From: a virus
Direction: 5' to 3' (one strand)
DNA length: 47,525 nt
Virus record (IMG/VR): IMGVR_UViG_3300044991_001171
Coordinates: 1-47,525 of that record
The notes under the pieces were generated by a model. The model was not told the DNA's origin. It saw nothing but the letters and a program-made list of their open reading frames with translations, and made no database searches. Made by a program: the position numbers and the translations under genes. Every line of letters starts with the position of its first letter. Positions within the stretch are counted from its first letter, which is position 1. Of the stretch, positions 41,059 to 47,525 are shown in pieces.

Positions 41059-42744
41059 TTAGTAGTTTGAACTATTAAGTAGTGTTGCTACTGTAACAAC
41101 TTCACATGCTACTGCTGCTGTTGCAATTAGTTGATAAGTATTATCAACATAGTCTGCAGAGAATGAAGCAAGATTGTTTGCATGTGTGCAAATTGTTCCA
41201 TATTCAGTAATTGCAATATTATTGTTTCCATCTGTTGTAAGAAGAATTTCTGTAATTTGTGAATGTTTAGTTCCAGAAACAGGTCCAGCTACAGTAACAA
41301 TATATTTTGCTGAATCATAGTTACTAAAGGAATGAACATTTGCAGTTGAAGCAGTTCCAAATACTGTAAAGTTTGCTTCTTCTTGACGGACACCATTAAG
41401 TAAAATAGAGACTGTTGTAACACTTGCTGGGTAAATAACTTCATCTTGAATTGCACTAGTTGCACGAACATTTGAGAAGTAAAGATTTGTGCTTCCTTCT
41501 GTTAAGTCATCTGTGTCAAGACCTGCTACAACCGCATCGGTTGCACGAGCATTTGAGAAGTAAAGGTTAGTGCTTCCTTCAGATAGATCATCTGTATCAA
41601 GACCTGCTACAACTGCGTCAGTTGCACGAACATTTGAGAAGTAAAGATTTGTACCTTCGGCAATATCATCTGTATCAAGACCTGCAAGTGCTGTTGCAAT
41701 TGAGTTTGCTGCCTCATAGTTATTAGCAAGTCCATCTGCATAATTTTGTGCATTTGTTTGTGCAGTTGCAGCAGAACCATTAGCATCATACCAACCGTCT
41801 ACTGTAGTGCGATCAACAGAAATATCATCAGAGCCATCAAATGCAAGACCTGAACCAAGTGTTGCTGCAATGGTGTCTGCAGTAATATCAATACCTTGAC
41901 CTACAGTTAATGTATTTTGCTTCTGTGAAAGGCTATTTGCCATATCAGTTGCATAGTTTGGATTTTCTGCAATTGCATTAGCTAATTCAGCAAGAGTATT
42001 AAGAAGTTCAGGTGCTGAATCAACAAGTGCTGCCACAGAGTTATCTGTGTATTCACTAGCATATGCTTGAGTTGCAAGTATATCTGATCCCCAGAAAATG
42101 TATTCACCTGCACCTGGTGTAATAACAACGTTACCATCACCATTAATTTCAAAGTCGCCTGCACCAGTGAAGGTAATTGCATCGCTAAATGATTTGTTTG
42201 AAAGTGTTTGTGTATCTGATGTTCCAACTACGTTACCAGTTACTCCGTGAATATTTGAAGTAAGGCCTTCGTGTGTTGAAAGGTCTGCTGCTACATCTCC
42301 TGCTGCACCAAGTACATCATATGATCCTGCGGTTGCATCCTGTGCACGAACATTTGAGAAGTAAAGATTTGTGCTTCCTTCAGTCAAATCATCTGTATCA
42401 AGACCTGCTACAACTGCGTCAGTTGCACGAGCATTTGAGAAATAGAGATTTGTAGTTCCTTCAGCTAGATCATCTGTATCGTGGTTTGAAATATCTGATA
42501 CTTGACCAGTTACATCACCAATTAAGTCTGCTGTAATTACGTTAGCAGCAAAACTTGCATTTGTATCACGAAGAACTACTGCATTTGCGTTTGCTTCTGG
42601 TGTTGCTGATCCACCAATAAGACTAATGATGTAATCTTGGTCTGCCTGTACTTTAGTAAGAATGTCGTAGCCATTAACGGTAGCTGTTGAACCTTCAACT
42701 ACAAGTCCATTCTTAATTCTGAAGTTTTTATTTACTGTTGCCAT
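41059..42744 (-). CDS. Repeat-containing tail fibre (561 aa)
   Basis: After an attachment segment (KNFRIKNGLVVEGST) it carries five copies of a 26-residue unit of the form DTDD(L/I)xEG(S)TNLYFSNxRATDAVVAG: two near residues 90-135 and three near 350-430. In between is a beta-helical middle (VQADQDYIISLIGGSATPEA; LSNKSFSDAITFTGAGDFEI). The C-terminal domain (AKYIVTVAGPVSGTKHSQIT, ITEYGTICTHANNLASFSAD) is related to the C-terminal half of the gene at 42760-43206, suggesting a shared adhesin tip. Such repeats are common in fibres of aquatic phages. Confidence 0.8.
   Translation of the reverse strand: MATVNKNFRIKNGLVVEGSTATVNGYDILTKVQADQDYIISLIGGSATPEANANAVVLRDTNASFAANVITADLIGDVTGQVSDISNHDTDDLAEGTTNLYFSNARATDAVVAGLDTDDLTEGSTNLYFSNVRAQDATAGSYDVLGAAGDVAADLSTHEGLTSNIHGVTGNVVGTSDTQTLSNKSFSDAITFTGAGDFEINGDGNVVITPGAGEYIFWGSDILATQAYASEYTDNSVAALVDSAPELLNTLAELANAIAENPNYATDMANSLSQKQNTLTVGQGIDITADTIAATLGSGLAFDGSDDISVDRTTVDGWYDANGSAATAQTNAQNYADGLANNYEAANSIATALAGLDTDDIAEGTNLYFSNVRATDAVVAGLDTDDLSEGSTNLYFSNARATDAVVAGLDTDDLTEGSTNLYFSNVRATSAIQDEVIYPASVTTVSILLNGVRQEEANFTVFGTASTANVHSFSNYDSAKYIVTVAGPVSGTKHSQITEILLTTDGNNNIAITEYGTICTHANNLASFSADYVDNTYQLIATAAVACEVVTVATLLNSSNY
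41458..41695 (-). repeat. Three tandem copies of the fibre TNLYFSN repeat
   Basis: Three copies of about 78-81 bp encode the DTDDxxEGTNLYFSNxRA unit. They share exact words such as TTTGAGAAGTAAAG and TCAAGACCTGC on the plus strand. Two more copies lie at 42343-42484, so recombination between them could shorten or lengthen the fibre. Confidence 0.85.
42343..42484 (-). repeat. Two further copies of the fibre TNLYFSN repeat
   Basis: Two direct copies of the same 75-80-bp unit as at 41458-41695, separated from it by about 650 nt. Copy identity at the DNA level is high. Confidence 0.8.
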
Positions 42745-42759
42745 TTTTTATCTCCTTAG

Positions 42760-43206
42760 TTATGCCTTCAAACCAATACGTGCATAACGTACGGTTATAG
42801 GTGTTATTCCTGGTGCTGGTGTAACAGTTATAGCAACTGTATTTCCAGCTCTGGAGACGCTAATGGTGCCAATATTCCCATCGTTGTCTATTATTCCATA
42901 TTCACTAACTGATACGTCTGTACCGTCATTTAATATGTTTAATTCTGTAGCGTAATATTTATTATCGCCACCAGAAGTCTTTGATATTGAAATTAAGTAC
43001 TTTACTAAGCGCCATTCAGTAGCATTATAATTATTTATAACGGTTGCACTTTCAATTCCATCAATTGTACTTTCATTATTGCCTGCTGTACCAAGATCTG
43101 TACTTTGTGCAGAAAGGGTATCAATTAAGTCTTCATAATTTGCCTGTGAAGGACGATCTCCCGTTTGGAATAAGGCCTTTACGCTTGAAAGTGATATTTT
43201 CGCCAT
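42760..43206 (-). CDS. Fibre/adhesin protein (148 aa), possibly leaderless
   Basis: N-terminus MAKISLSSVKALFQTGDRPS followed by QANYEDLIDTL, a short segment known from the start of many aquatic phage fibres. The C-terminal half (WRLVKYLISISKTSGGDNKY to ITVRYARIG) is related to the C-terminal domain of the 561-aa fibre. A promoter box TGATATAAT ends 6 nt before the ATG, so transcription should begin on the start codon itself. It starts the fibre module. Confidence 0.75.
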   Translation of the reverse strand: MAKISLSSVKALFQTGDRPSQANYEDLIDTLSAQSTDLGTAGNNESTIDGIESATVINNYNATEWRLVKYLISISKTSGGDNKYYATELNILNDGTDVSVSEYGIIDNDGNIGTISVSRAGNTVAITVTPAPGITPITVRYARIGLKA

Positions 43207-43212
43207 AGTTGT

Positions 43213-43221
43213 ATTATATCA
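43213..43221 (-). promoter_or_regulatory. Extended -10 element TGATATAAT giving a leaderless start
   Basis: TATAAT (43213-43218) preceded by TGA lies 6 nt from the ATG at 43206, the normal -10 to +1 distance. The first base of the mRNA should thus be the A of the ATG. The 59-nt gap after the GT25/FkbM gene contains no ribosome site. Confidence 0.65.
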
Positions 43222-43265
43222 TACGTTTATATTAGTACTGATTGGCATACCCTAAAGATAACTTT

Positions 43266-44579
43266 TTAATCAGTCTTTTCTGTCTTAGGTATTGCCAAAT
43301 GATTTCCATTGCCATCTATACATGATATTGTGTATCCAAAATCTTCTAAGTCTTTAAAAATGTCTGAAATCTTGGTCGCATCAAATATTTTTAATGTTTC
43401 AACAGGAGGTTTTTGTGAGTTGTGCTTAAACATAATAGATGGCTTAAACTTTTCAATAGTTTCTTTTGCACCTTTAATTACTAGGTGTTCTTTACCTTCT
43501 AGGTCAATTTTGATATAATCGCAGGACTCTAGGTTTAGACTATCTATGGCTATTTCTTGTTCCGATTCCCCAAAAGAATTACCATAAAGAGTGATATCCG
43601 ATAAATTGTTTGCTAACACGTTTTTACTAAGCAATTCAAATAATTTTTCCTGGGGTTCAAAACAGTGAATTTTTACATTTGAGTTAATACTCTTATAAAC
43701 AACGGTGTGCGAGCCAGCGTGGGCTCCAATATCTAAAATAGTTGAAGAATTTTTTATAATGTCTGATAGGTGGTTTTCAATTAGATCTTGTTCATATATT
43801 TTATTAATAGATAAAAACTTAGTAAAGTCTAGATCGTTTTTATGGTAAGAGATGTATCCACAATCTGTTGTTTTTTCTTGTACCTCTGAGTTTTTAGATT
43901 TCCAAAACTCTGTTATTTGATTATAAGATCTTGTGTGGCTTTGTAAAATGTGGTCTTGATTTATTGATGAGTTTAATTTTAGGTTAGTAACAAATAATGG
44001 CGTAGAGTATGTTTTTGCTGTATAATAAATAAGAAAGTCTGCGACAGATTTTTTATCTAAATAAAAATTAAACTTATCATCTGGATAGTGTTTCTTAATT
44101 AATTTTTCAGCATACTCTCTTTTGATTAAATATGCACCTGCAGACCAATCATTAATTTCTTTTAAATGAGTATTTGTGTTTATATTTATGTTATGTATTA
44201 TACACATTTGTAATATATCGTATTTTTTATTTATATTTTTTAAAAACTCAGACCAATTAAAGTCCCAATATTGAACAGTTTCAAAACTTACATCATCTTC
44301 CATAATTATTGCATAGTCAGAATCAGAAGTTTCAAGCCAAGTTTTTATTGCTGTCAGGTGGGACATGGCTGCACCGAGTTCTGGCTTTGTTAATGTTAAT
44401 GCATCAAACTTAATTACATCTGATTCCATGTTATGGGTGTTACCATCAATTGCATCAATAAATGTAAAATCTTTTATGCCGTGACTTTTAAATTGTTTTA
44501 GCATAAAATCTTTACGATCTTTACGATCTTTAAGGTTGATTACGTATATTGGTCCAAAGGACTCTAATTTATTATTCAA
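43266..44579 (-). CDS. GT25 glycosyltransferase fused to FkbM-type methyltransferase
   Basis: 437 aa with a TTG start (44577-44579) that overlaps the TAA of the gene before it. Residues 10-230 are a family-25 glycosyltransferase: IYVINLKDRKDR (11-22), AAMSHLTAIKTW (70-81), a metal-binding EDD (94-96) and SAGAYLIKREYAEKL (146-160). Residues 275-400 are an FkbM-type SAM methyltransferase with LDIGAHAGSHT (282-292), HCFEPQEKL (305-313) and YIKIDLEGKEH (355-365). A single polypeptide would transfer a sugar and methylate a glycan. It follows two other glycan genes. Confidence 0.85.
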   Translation of the reverse strand: MNNKLESFGPIYVINLKDRKDRKDFMLKQFKSHGIKDFTFIDAIDGNTHNMESDVIKFDALTLTKPELGAAMSHLTAIKTWLETSDSDYAIIMEDDVSFETVQYWDFNWSEFLKNINKKYDILQMCIIHNININTNTHLKEINDWSAGAYLIKREYAEKLIKKHYPDDKFNFYLDKKSVADFLIYYTAKTYSTPLFVTNLKLNSSINQDHILQSHTRSYNQITEFWKSKNSEVQEKTTDCGYISYHKNDLDFTKFLSINKIYEQDLIENHLSDIIKNSSTILDIGAHAGSHTVVYKSINSNVKIHCFEPQEKLFELLSKNVLANNLSDITLYGNSFGESEQEIAIDSLNLESCDYIKIDLEGKEHLVIKGAKETIEKFKPSIMFKHNSQKPPVETLKIFDATKISDIFKDLEDFGYTISCIDGNGNHLAIPKTEKTD

Positions 44580-45285
44580 ACCAATATGTCCCAGCGTGGG
44601 TTACTTTTACATAAGGGGCTAAATAGATTGTGCCGCCAAAATTCTTCCATAACTGACAAAACTGATAATCTTCAGATAATAGTCTTTCAGACTCTGGGTT
44701 AATTCCAGTGTTCCAAAAATCGTAAACTGGATCTCCTTTTTGAATGGATCCCATTCCAGATTGATCAACTCTATATTGACCAACATGTGGTTTTAAAAAA
44801 TCAAAAACTTTTCTTTTAATTGCAACAAGTCCAGTTCCAACATAAACAACCTCTACTTTGTTATTTGGATTTTTTGCAAGAATTTGTTTTTGTTCTTTAC
44901 TTATGTTTACATTATATATTGAGGAATGTTTTGCTAAGTTTGTTTTTCCATCTACCGCTGCTTGTGCAACTTTTTCCCAATTAATACCTTTCATGGGAAC
45001 TGCAGCACCAATAATGTCAACTTCTTCTTCCACCATTTTACACACGCCTTTTGGATCAAAACCTTCGTCGGCATCAATAAAAATAAGATATTCAGAGTTA
45101 GTTCTTAAAAATATTTCAGTCAAAGTATTTCTTGCTCGTGTAATTAATGATTCATTATATAGGTCATGGTATAAAACCTCATGTCCGCGGGACCTAAGCA
45201 AATTTATTAACTCCATCATACTTTTCATAAAAATACCATGGCAGACACCACCATACATAGGAGTTGCTATACTAATTCTAGCCAA
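44572..45285 (-). CDS. GT-A fold glycosyltransferase
   Basis: 237 aa with TTG start (45283-45285) preceded by AGGGGGT 8 nt away. It begins MARISIATPMYGGVCHGIFM, has ITRARNTLTEIFL, then the metal-binding D-x-D motif LIFIDADEGFD (DAD at 71-73), and ends with LSEDYQFCQLWKNFGGTIYL, VTHAGTYW. This is a typical small glycosyltransferase of phages and bacteria. Target sugar and acceptor cannot be read from sequence. Its C-terminus overlaps the start of the GT25/FkbM gene by 8 nt. Confidence 0.8.
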   Translation of the reverse strand: MARISIATPMYGGVCHGIFMKSMMELINLLRSRGHEVLYHDLYNESLITRARNTLTEIFLRTNSEYLIFIDADEGFDPKGVCKMVEEEVDIIGAAVPMKGINWEKVAQAAVDGKTNLAKHSSIYNVNISKEQKQILAKNPNNKVEVVYVGTGLVAIKRKVFDFLKPHVGQYRVDQSGMGSIQKGDPVYDFWNTGINPESERLLSEDYQFCQLWKNFGGTIYLAPYVKVTHAGTYWFE

Positions 45286-46014
45286 TTAGATTACCCCCTT
45301 TATGTTATCTAGATTTTTAAAAGACTCAACTTTATTATACCACTTCAAAGAATTTGTTTTTATTAACATTGGCATATATTTGTCCCACAATTCTTTTCTT
45401 TCAACATATGGGCTAGTTTTAAATCTAGAGTAGTCTGATCCAGTAGTCTTTGTGTGTTTCATAATAAGTTTATCTATTACAGCTATTTTATTTTTTGGTG
45501 CCCCTAACAAAGCGTTCCATACGTGTTCCATCCCCCACATAGACTCTGTTGCTCCAAAAGTATGAGACAAATATAACATAACTTCTTTTTTAAATGATGG
45601 CGCCATGACTTCAACAAAATTAGTAAACCTTATATCTGAATCTGGTTTATTTGCAGTAATTGGAAGATTTACATTATTTACAACTGATGGCTGTGCTATC
45701 CATAAATCATATTTTTCCATTATTAAAAACATCTCTTCTATATCTTTTATATCAATGTCTAAATCATCGTCGGGTAGCCAAATGTATCCATACTGCTGTA
45801 TTTTTTCAAAATTGTCTGTTATTATTTCTTTTAGAAATTCATATTTTGATTTTGTTTTAATGTTAAGAAAATAAGTTGATTGTGATTTATATTTTTTTAA
45901 ATTTGTTTCATTGTTTCCATAATATATTAAAAATAAATCAACACTGTCAGACCCAACCCATTTTTCATGTAATGAATTATCTCCAACTGCAGATATAATT
46001 AAGTTTTTATTCAT
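45286..46014 (-). CDS. DUF707-like putative glycosyltransferase
   Basis: 242 aa from the ATG at 46012-46014 (a TTG 12 nt earlier is possible), overlapping the stop of the mutase gene. It contains YIWLPDDDLDIDIKDIEEMF with a DDD cluster (82-84), the block YDLWIAQPSV, and FTNFVEVMAPSF with WGMEHVWNAL. These are the landmarks of the DUF707 family, which is thought to be a GT-A related sugar transferase. Biochemical role is not established. Confidence 0.7.
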   Translation of the reverse strand: MNKNLIISAVGDNSLHEKWVGSDSVDLFLIYYGNNETNLKKYKSQSTYFLNIKTKSKYEFLKEIITDNFEKIQQYGYIWLPDDDLDIDIKDIEEMFLIMEKYDLWIAQPSVVNNVNLPITANKPDSDIRFTNFVEVMAPSFKKEVMLYLSHTFGATESMWGMEHVWNALLGAPKNKIAVIDKLIMKHTKTTGSDYSRFKTSPYVERKELWDKYMPMLIKTNSLKWYNKVESFKNLDNIKGVI

Positions 46015-47107
46015 TCTTAGTATCAAAACTTTCCGTAAAATTTAATGCACTTTCTATTACTTGGTGCATATCGTAATATTTGTATTCGGCAAGTCTTCCA
46101 CCAAAATAAACATTTGTCTCAAGTTTTGAAAGTTCTAAGTATTTATTGTAAAGATCTTGATTTTGTTTATCATTAATTGGATAATAAGGTTCATCTCCTT
46201 TATTCCATTCAACGGGGTATTCTTTTGTTATAATTGTTTTATTAGAATTATTTTTATAAAAATGTTTATGTTCTATAATTCTTGTGTATGGCACACTTTC
46301 TTCTGTATAGTTAACAACAGAATGACCTTGATAGTTATCTATGTCTAAAGTCTCATGCTCAAATTCTAATGGACGATATTCCAAGTCGCCAAACTTGTAA
46401 TCATAAAATTTATCTATCTGCCCTGTAAATATAATATTTTGTGCAAGGCTTTTTAAAGATTCTTTATTCTCAAAAAAATCTGTATTAAGTTTTATGTCTA
46501 TTCCATCAAGCATCTTTTCAAATATTTTTGTAAAACCCTCAGTTGGCATTCCTTGATAATCATCAAAAAAGTAATTATTGTCATATGTGTATCTTACTGG
46601 AAGTCGTTTAATAATACTAGAAGGTAAATCTTTAGGGTCTTTTAACCATTGTTTTTTTGTATATCCCTTGATTAATTTTTCATAAATTTCTTCTCCTATA
46701 TTTGCAATTGCTTGCTCTTCAAGGTTTTGAGGCTCTCCAATAAATTTTTGAGAATCAATAATATCTTTTGCTTCTTTTGGAGTATTAACGCCCCAGAGTT
46801 TGTTAAAAGTCCACATATTAAAAGGTAAAGAATATAGTTCATCCTGATATTTAGCAATTACATGATGCCTATAGTTATTAAATGTTGTGAATCTATTAAT
46901 GTATTCCCAGACTTTTTTATTAGAGGTATGAAAAATATGAGCTCCATATTTACTTACATGTATTCCTTCAATTTCTTCTGTATAACAATTGCCACCAATA
47001 TGATCTCTTTTTTCTACAACTAAGCATTTATATCCTTTATCTGTAAGTTCTCTAGCACATACAGAACCATAAAAGCCTGCTCCAATAATTAAAAAATCAT
47101 ATTTCAT
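46007..47107 (-). CDS. glf: UDP-galactopyranose mutase
   Basis: 366 aa, the normal length. An FAD-binding Rossmann motif GAGFYGSVCARELTDKGY (9-26) and VVEKRDHIGGNCYTE open the protein. Further conserved stretches are YGAHIFHTSNKKVWEYINRF, LIKGYTKKQWLKDP, and RLPVRYTYDNNYFFDDYQGM. The C-terminus has YFGGRLAEYKYYDMHQVI. It converts UDP-galactopyranose to UDP-galactofuranose, the precursor of Galf glycans such as arabinogalactan or surface galactans. The other genes of the cassette may use Galf. ATG follows the methyltransferase stop by 1 nt. Confidence 0.95.
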   Translation of the reverse strand: MKYDFLIIGAGFYGSVCARELTDKGYKCLVVEKRDHIGGNCYTEEIEGIHVSKYGAHIFHTSNKKVWEYINRFTTFNNYRHHVIAKYQDELYSLPFNMWTFNKLWGVNTPKEAKDIIDSQKFIGEPQNLEEQAIANIGEEIYEKLIKGYTKKQWLKDPKDLPSSIIKRLPVRYTYDNNYFFDDYQGMPTEGFTKIFEKMLDGIDIKLNTDFFENKESLKSLAQNIIFTGQIDKFYDYKFGDLEYRPLEFEHETLDIDNYQGHSVVNYTEESVPYTRIIEHKHFYKNNSNKTIITKEYPVEWNKGDEPYYPINDKQNQDLYNKYLELSKLETNVYFGGRLAEYKYYDMHQVIESALNFTESFDTKNE

Positions 47108-47108
47108 A

Positions 47109-47525
47109 TTAACTCTTTCTTGTTACTTTAAACGCAACTTGCTCATTATGGATCTGATTATTATTGCTAGAGTATGCTATAGGCTCATATTCCCAGGAGT
47201 ACGTATCTAAAAATTCTGAAAAAGCTTTAAACTCATGATCCTGCCATGTTTCATAATTAAAAAATTCATCAAACAAAAAAACACAAGTCTCTCCTAGGTA
47301 AGGCTCTATAGAGTCTAAAACATATTTTGTAGATGAATACAGGTCTGCATCAAAATGAACAAAAGATATATTTAACTCCTCATTTAAAAAATCTAACAGT
47401 GTTTCTTGAAATAATCCAACTATGATTGTTGCCTTATCTATTTTTGGAATTTTATTTGTAGCAAAAAGTCCTTTTTCAAAATTTGGTCGCCAGTCTTCTG
47501 GAAGCCCAAGAAAACTATCAAACCC
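47109..47525 (-). CDS. TylF-like O-methyltransferase (C-terminal part)
   Basis: 138 residues and a TAA stop are in the window; the N-terminus is beyond the right edge. Visible pieces are FDSFLGLPEDW at the start, FVHFDADLYSSTKYVLDSIE in the middle, and VFLFDEFFNYETWQDHEFKA, then QVAFKVTRKS at the end. The HxDADLYxSTxxxL and FDEFFN motifs are typical of the TylF/macrocin O-methyltransferase group and related glycan methyltransferases. It probably decorates a sugar made by the neighbouring genes. Confidence 0.75.
   Translation of the reverse strand, partial: GFDSFLGLPEDWRPNFEKGLFATNKIPKIDKATIIVGLFQETLLDFLNEELNISFVHFDADLYSSTKYVLDSIEPYLGETCVFLFDEFFNYETWQDHEFKAFSEFLDTYSWEYEPIAYSSNNNQIHNEQVAFKVTRKS

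Noticed and set aside
1-47525. tRNA genes, integrase, lysis genes
   Set aside because: No cloverleaf-like sequences, tyrosine/serine recombinase motifs, or holin/endolysin-like proteins were seen on either strand.

Overview
The window is a 47.5 kb piece of an AT-rich tailed-phage genome (class Caudoviricetes). The long tape-measure protein, the tail-tube protein and the HK97-type head module make it a siphovirus. All genes I can support lie on the minus strand and the spacing is very tight: most neighbours overlap by 1-14 nt or are less than 80 nt apart, and no gap reaches 300 nt. The host cannot be named from the sequence. Extended -10 promoters that sometimes sit directly on the start codon (leaderless or near-leaderless mRNAs), frequent GTG/TTG starts, a DnaE-type polymerase and a class II ribonucleotide reductase would fit a phage of a low-GC planktonic actinobacterium. 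That is inference. Both window ends cut genes, so the genome continues on both sides.

Transcription runs from right to left. (1) 47.5-43.3 kb is a glycan-modification cassette: a TylF-like methyltransferase (cut by the edge), UDP-galactopyranose mutase, a DUF707-like protein, a GT-A glycosyltransferase and a fused GT25/FkbM protein. (2) 43.2-37.4 kb is a tail-fibre/receptor module. It holds repeat-rich fibres and two paralogous C-type-lectin-like proteins that flank a small companion gene. (3) 37.2-35.2 kb is a B12-dependent ribonucleoside-triphosphate reductase with its own terminator upstream and its own promoter. (4) 35.1-27.3 kb is the head and neck module: a small conserved gene, portal, prohead protease carrying a nested scaffold gene, major capsid protein, a short free-standing copy of the capsid N-terminal arm, and connector genes. 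(5) 27.2-9.9 kb is the tail module: tail tube, two paralogous tail assembly chaperones, tape measure, tail-tip proteins and large FN3/repeat adhesins. (6) 9.8-0 kb is small zinc-binding and coiled-coil genes followed by the replication module: HTH protein, possible helicase loader, DnaB helicase, short primase, SSB, DnaE polymerase, MazG, RecA and the start of a probable nuclease/resolvase. A strong promoter at 9.86 kb marks the border between the tail and early-type modules.

The parts make a coherent lytic programme: the reductase and MazG shape the nucleotide pool, the replisome genes copy the DNA, and the head and tail genes build the virion. The glycan cassette may alter the host surface or the virion. 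No terminase, holin, endolysin, integrase or tRNA was found here, so those functions must lie outside the window or be unrecognised.

The observations I find most novel are: a free-standing paralogue of the capsid N-terminal arm just downstream of the capsid gene; an overlapping scaffold start inside the protease gene whose initiation region nearly matches that of the capsid gene; a recurrent TGN-TATAAT promoter grammar with leaderless starts; paralogous tail chaperones in place of a frameshift pair; and a tail adhesin with eight paired-cysteine repeats followed by a tyrosine-aspartate repeat block.
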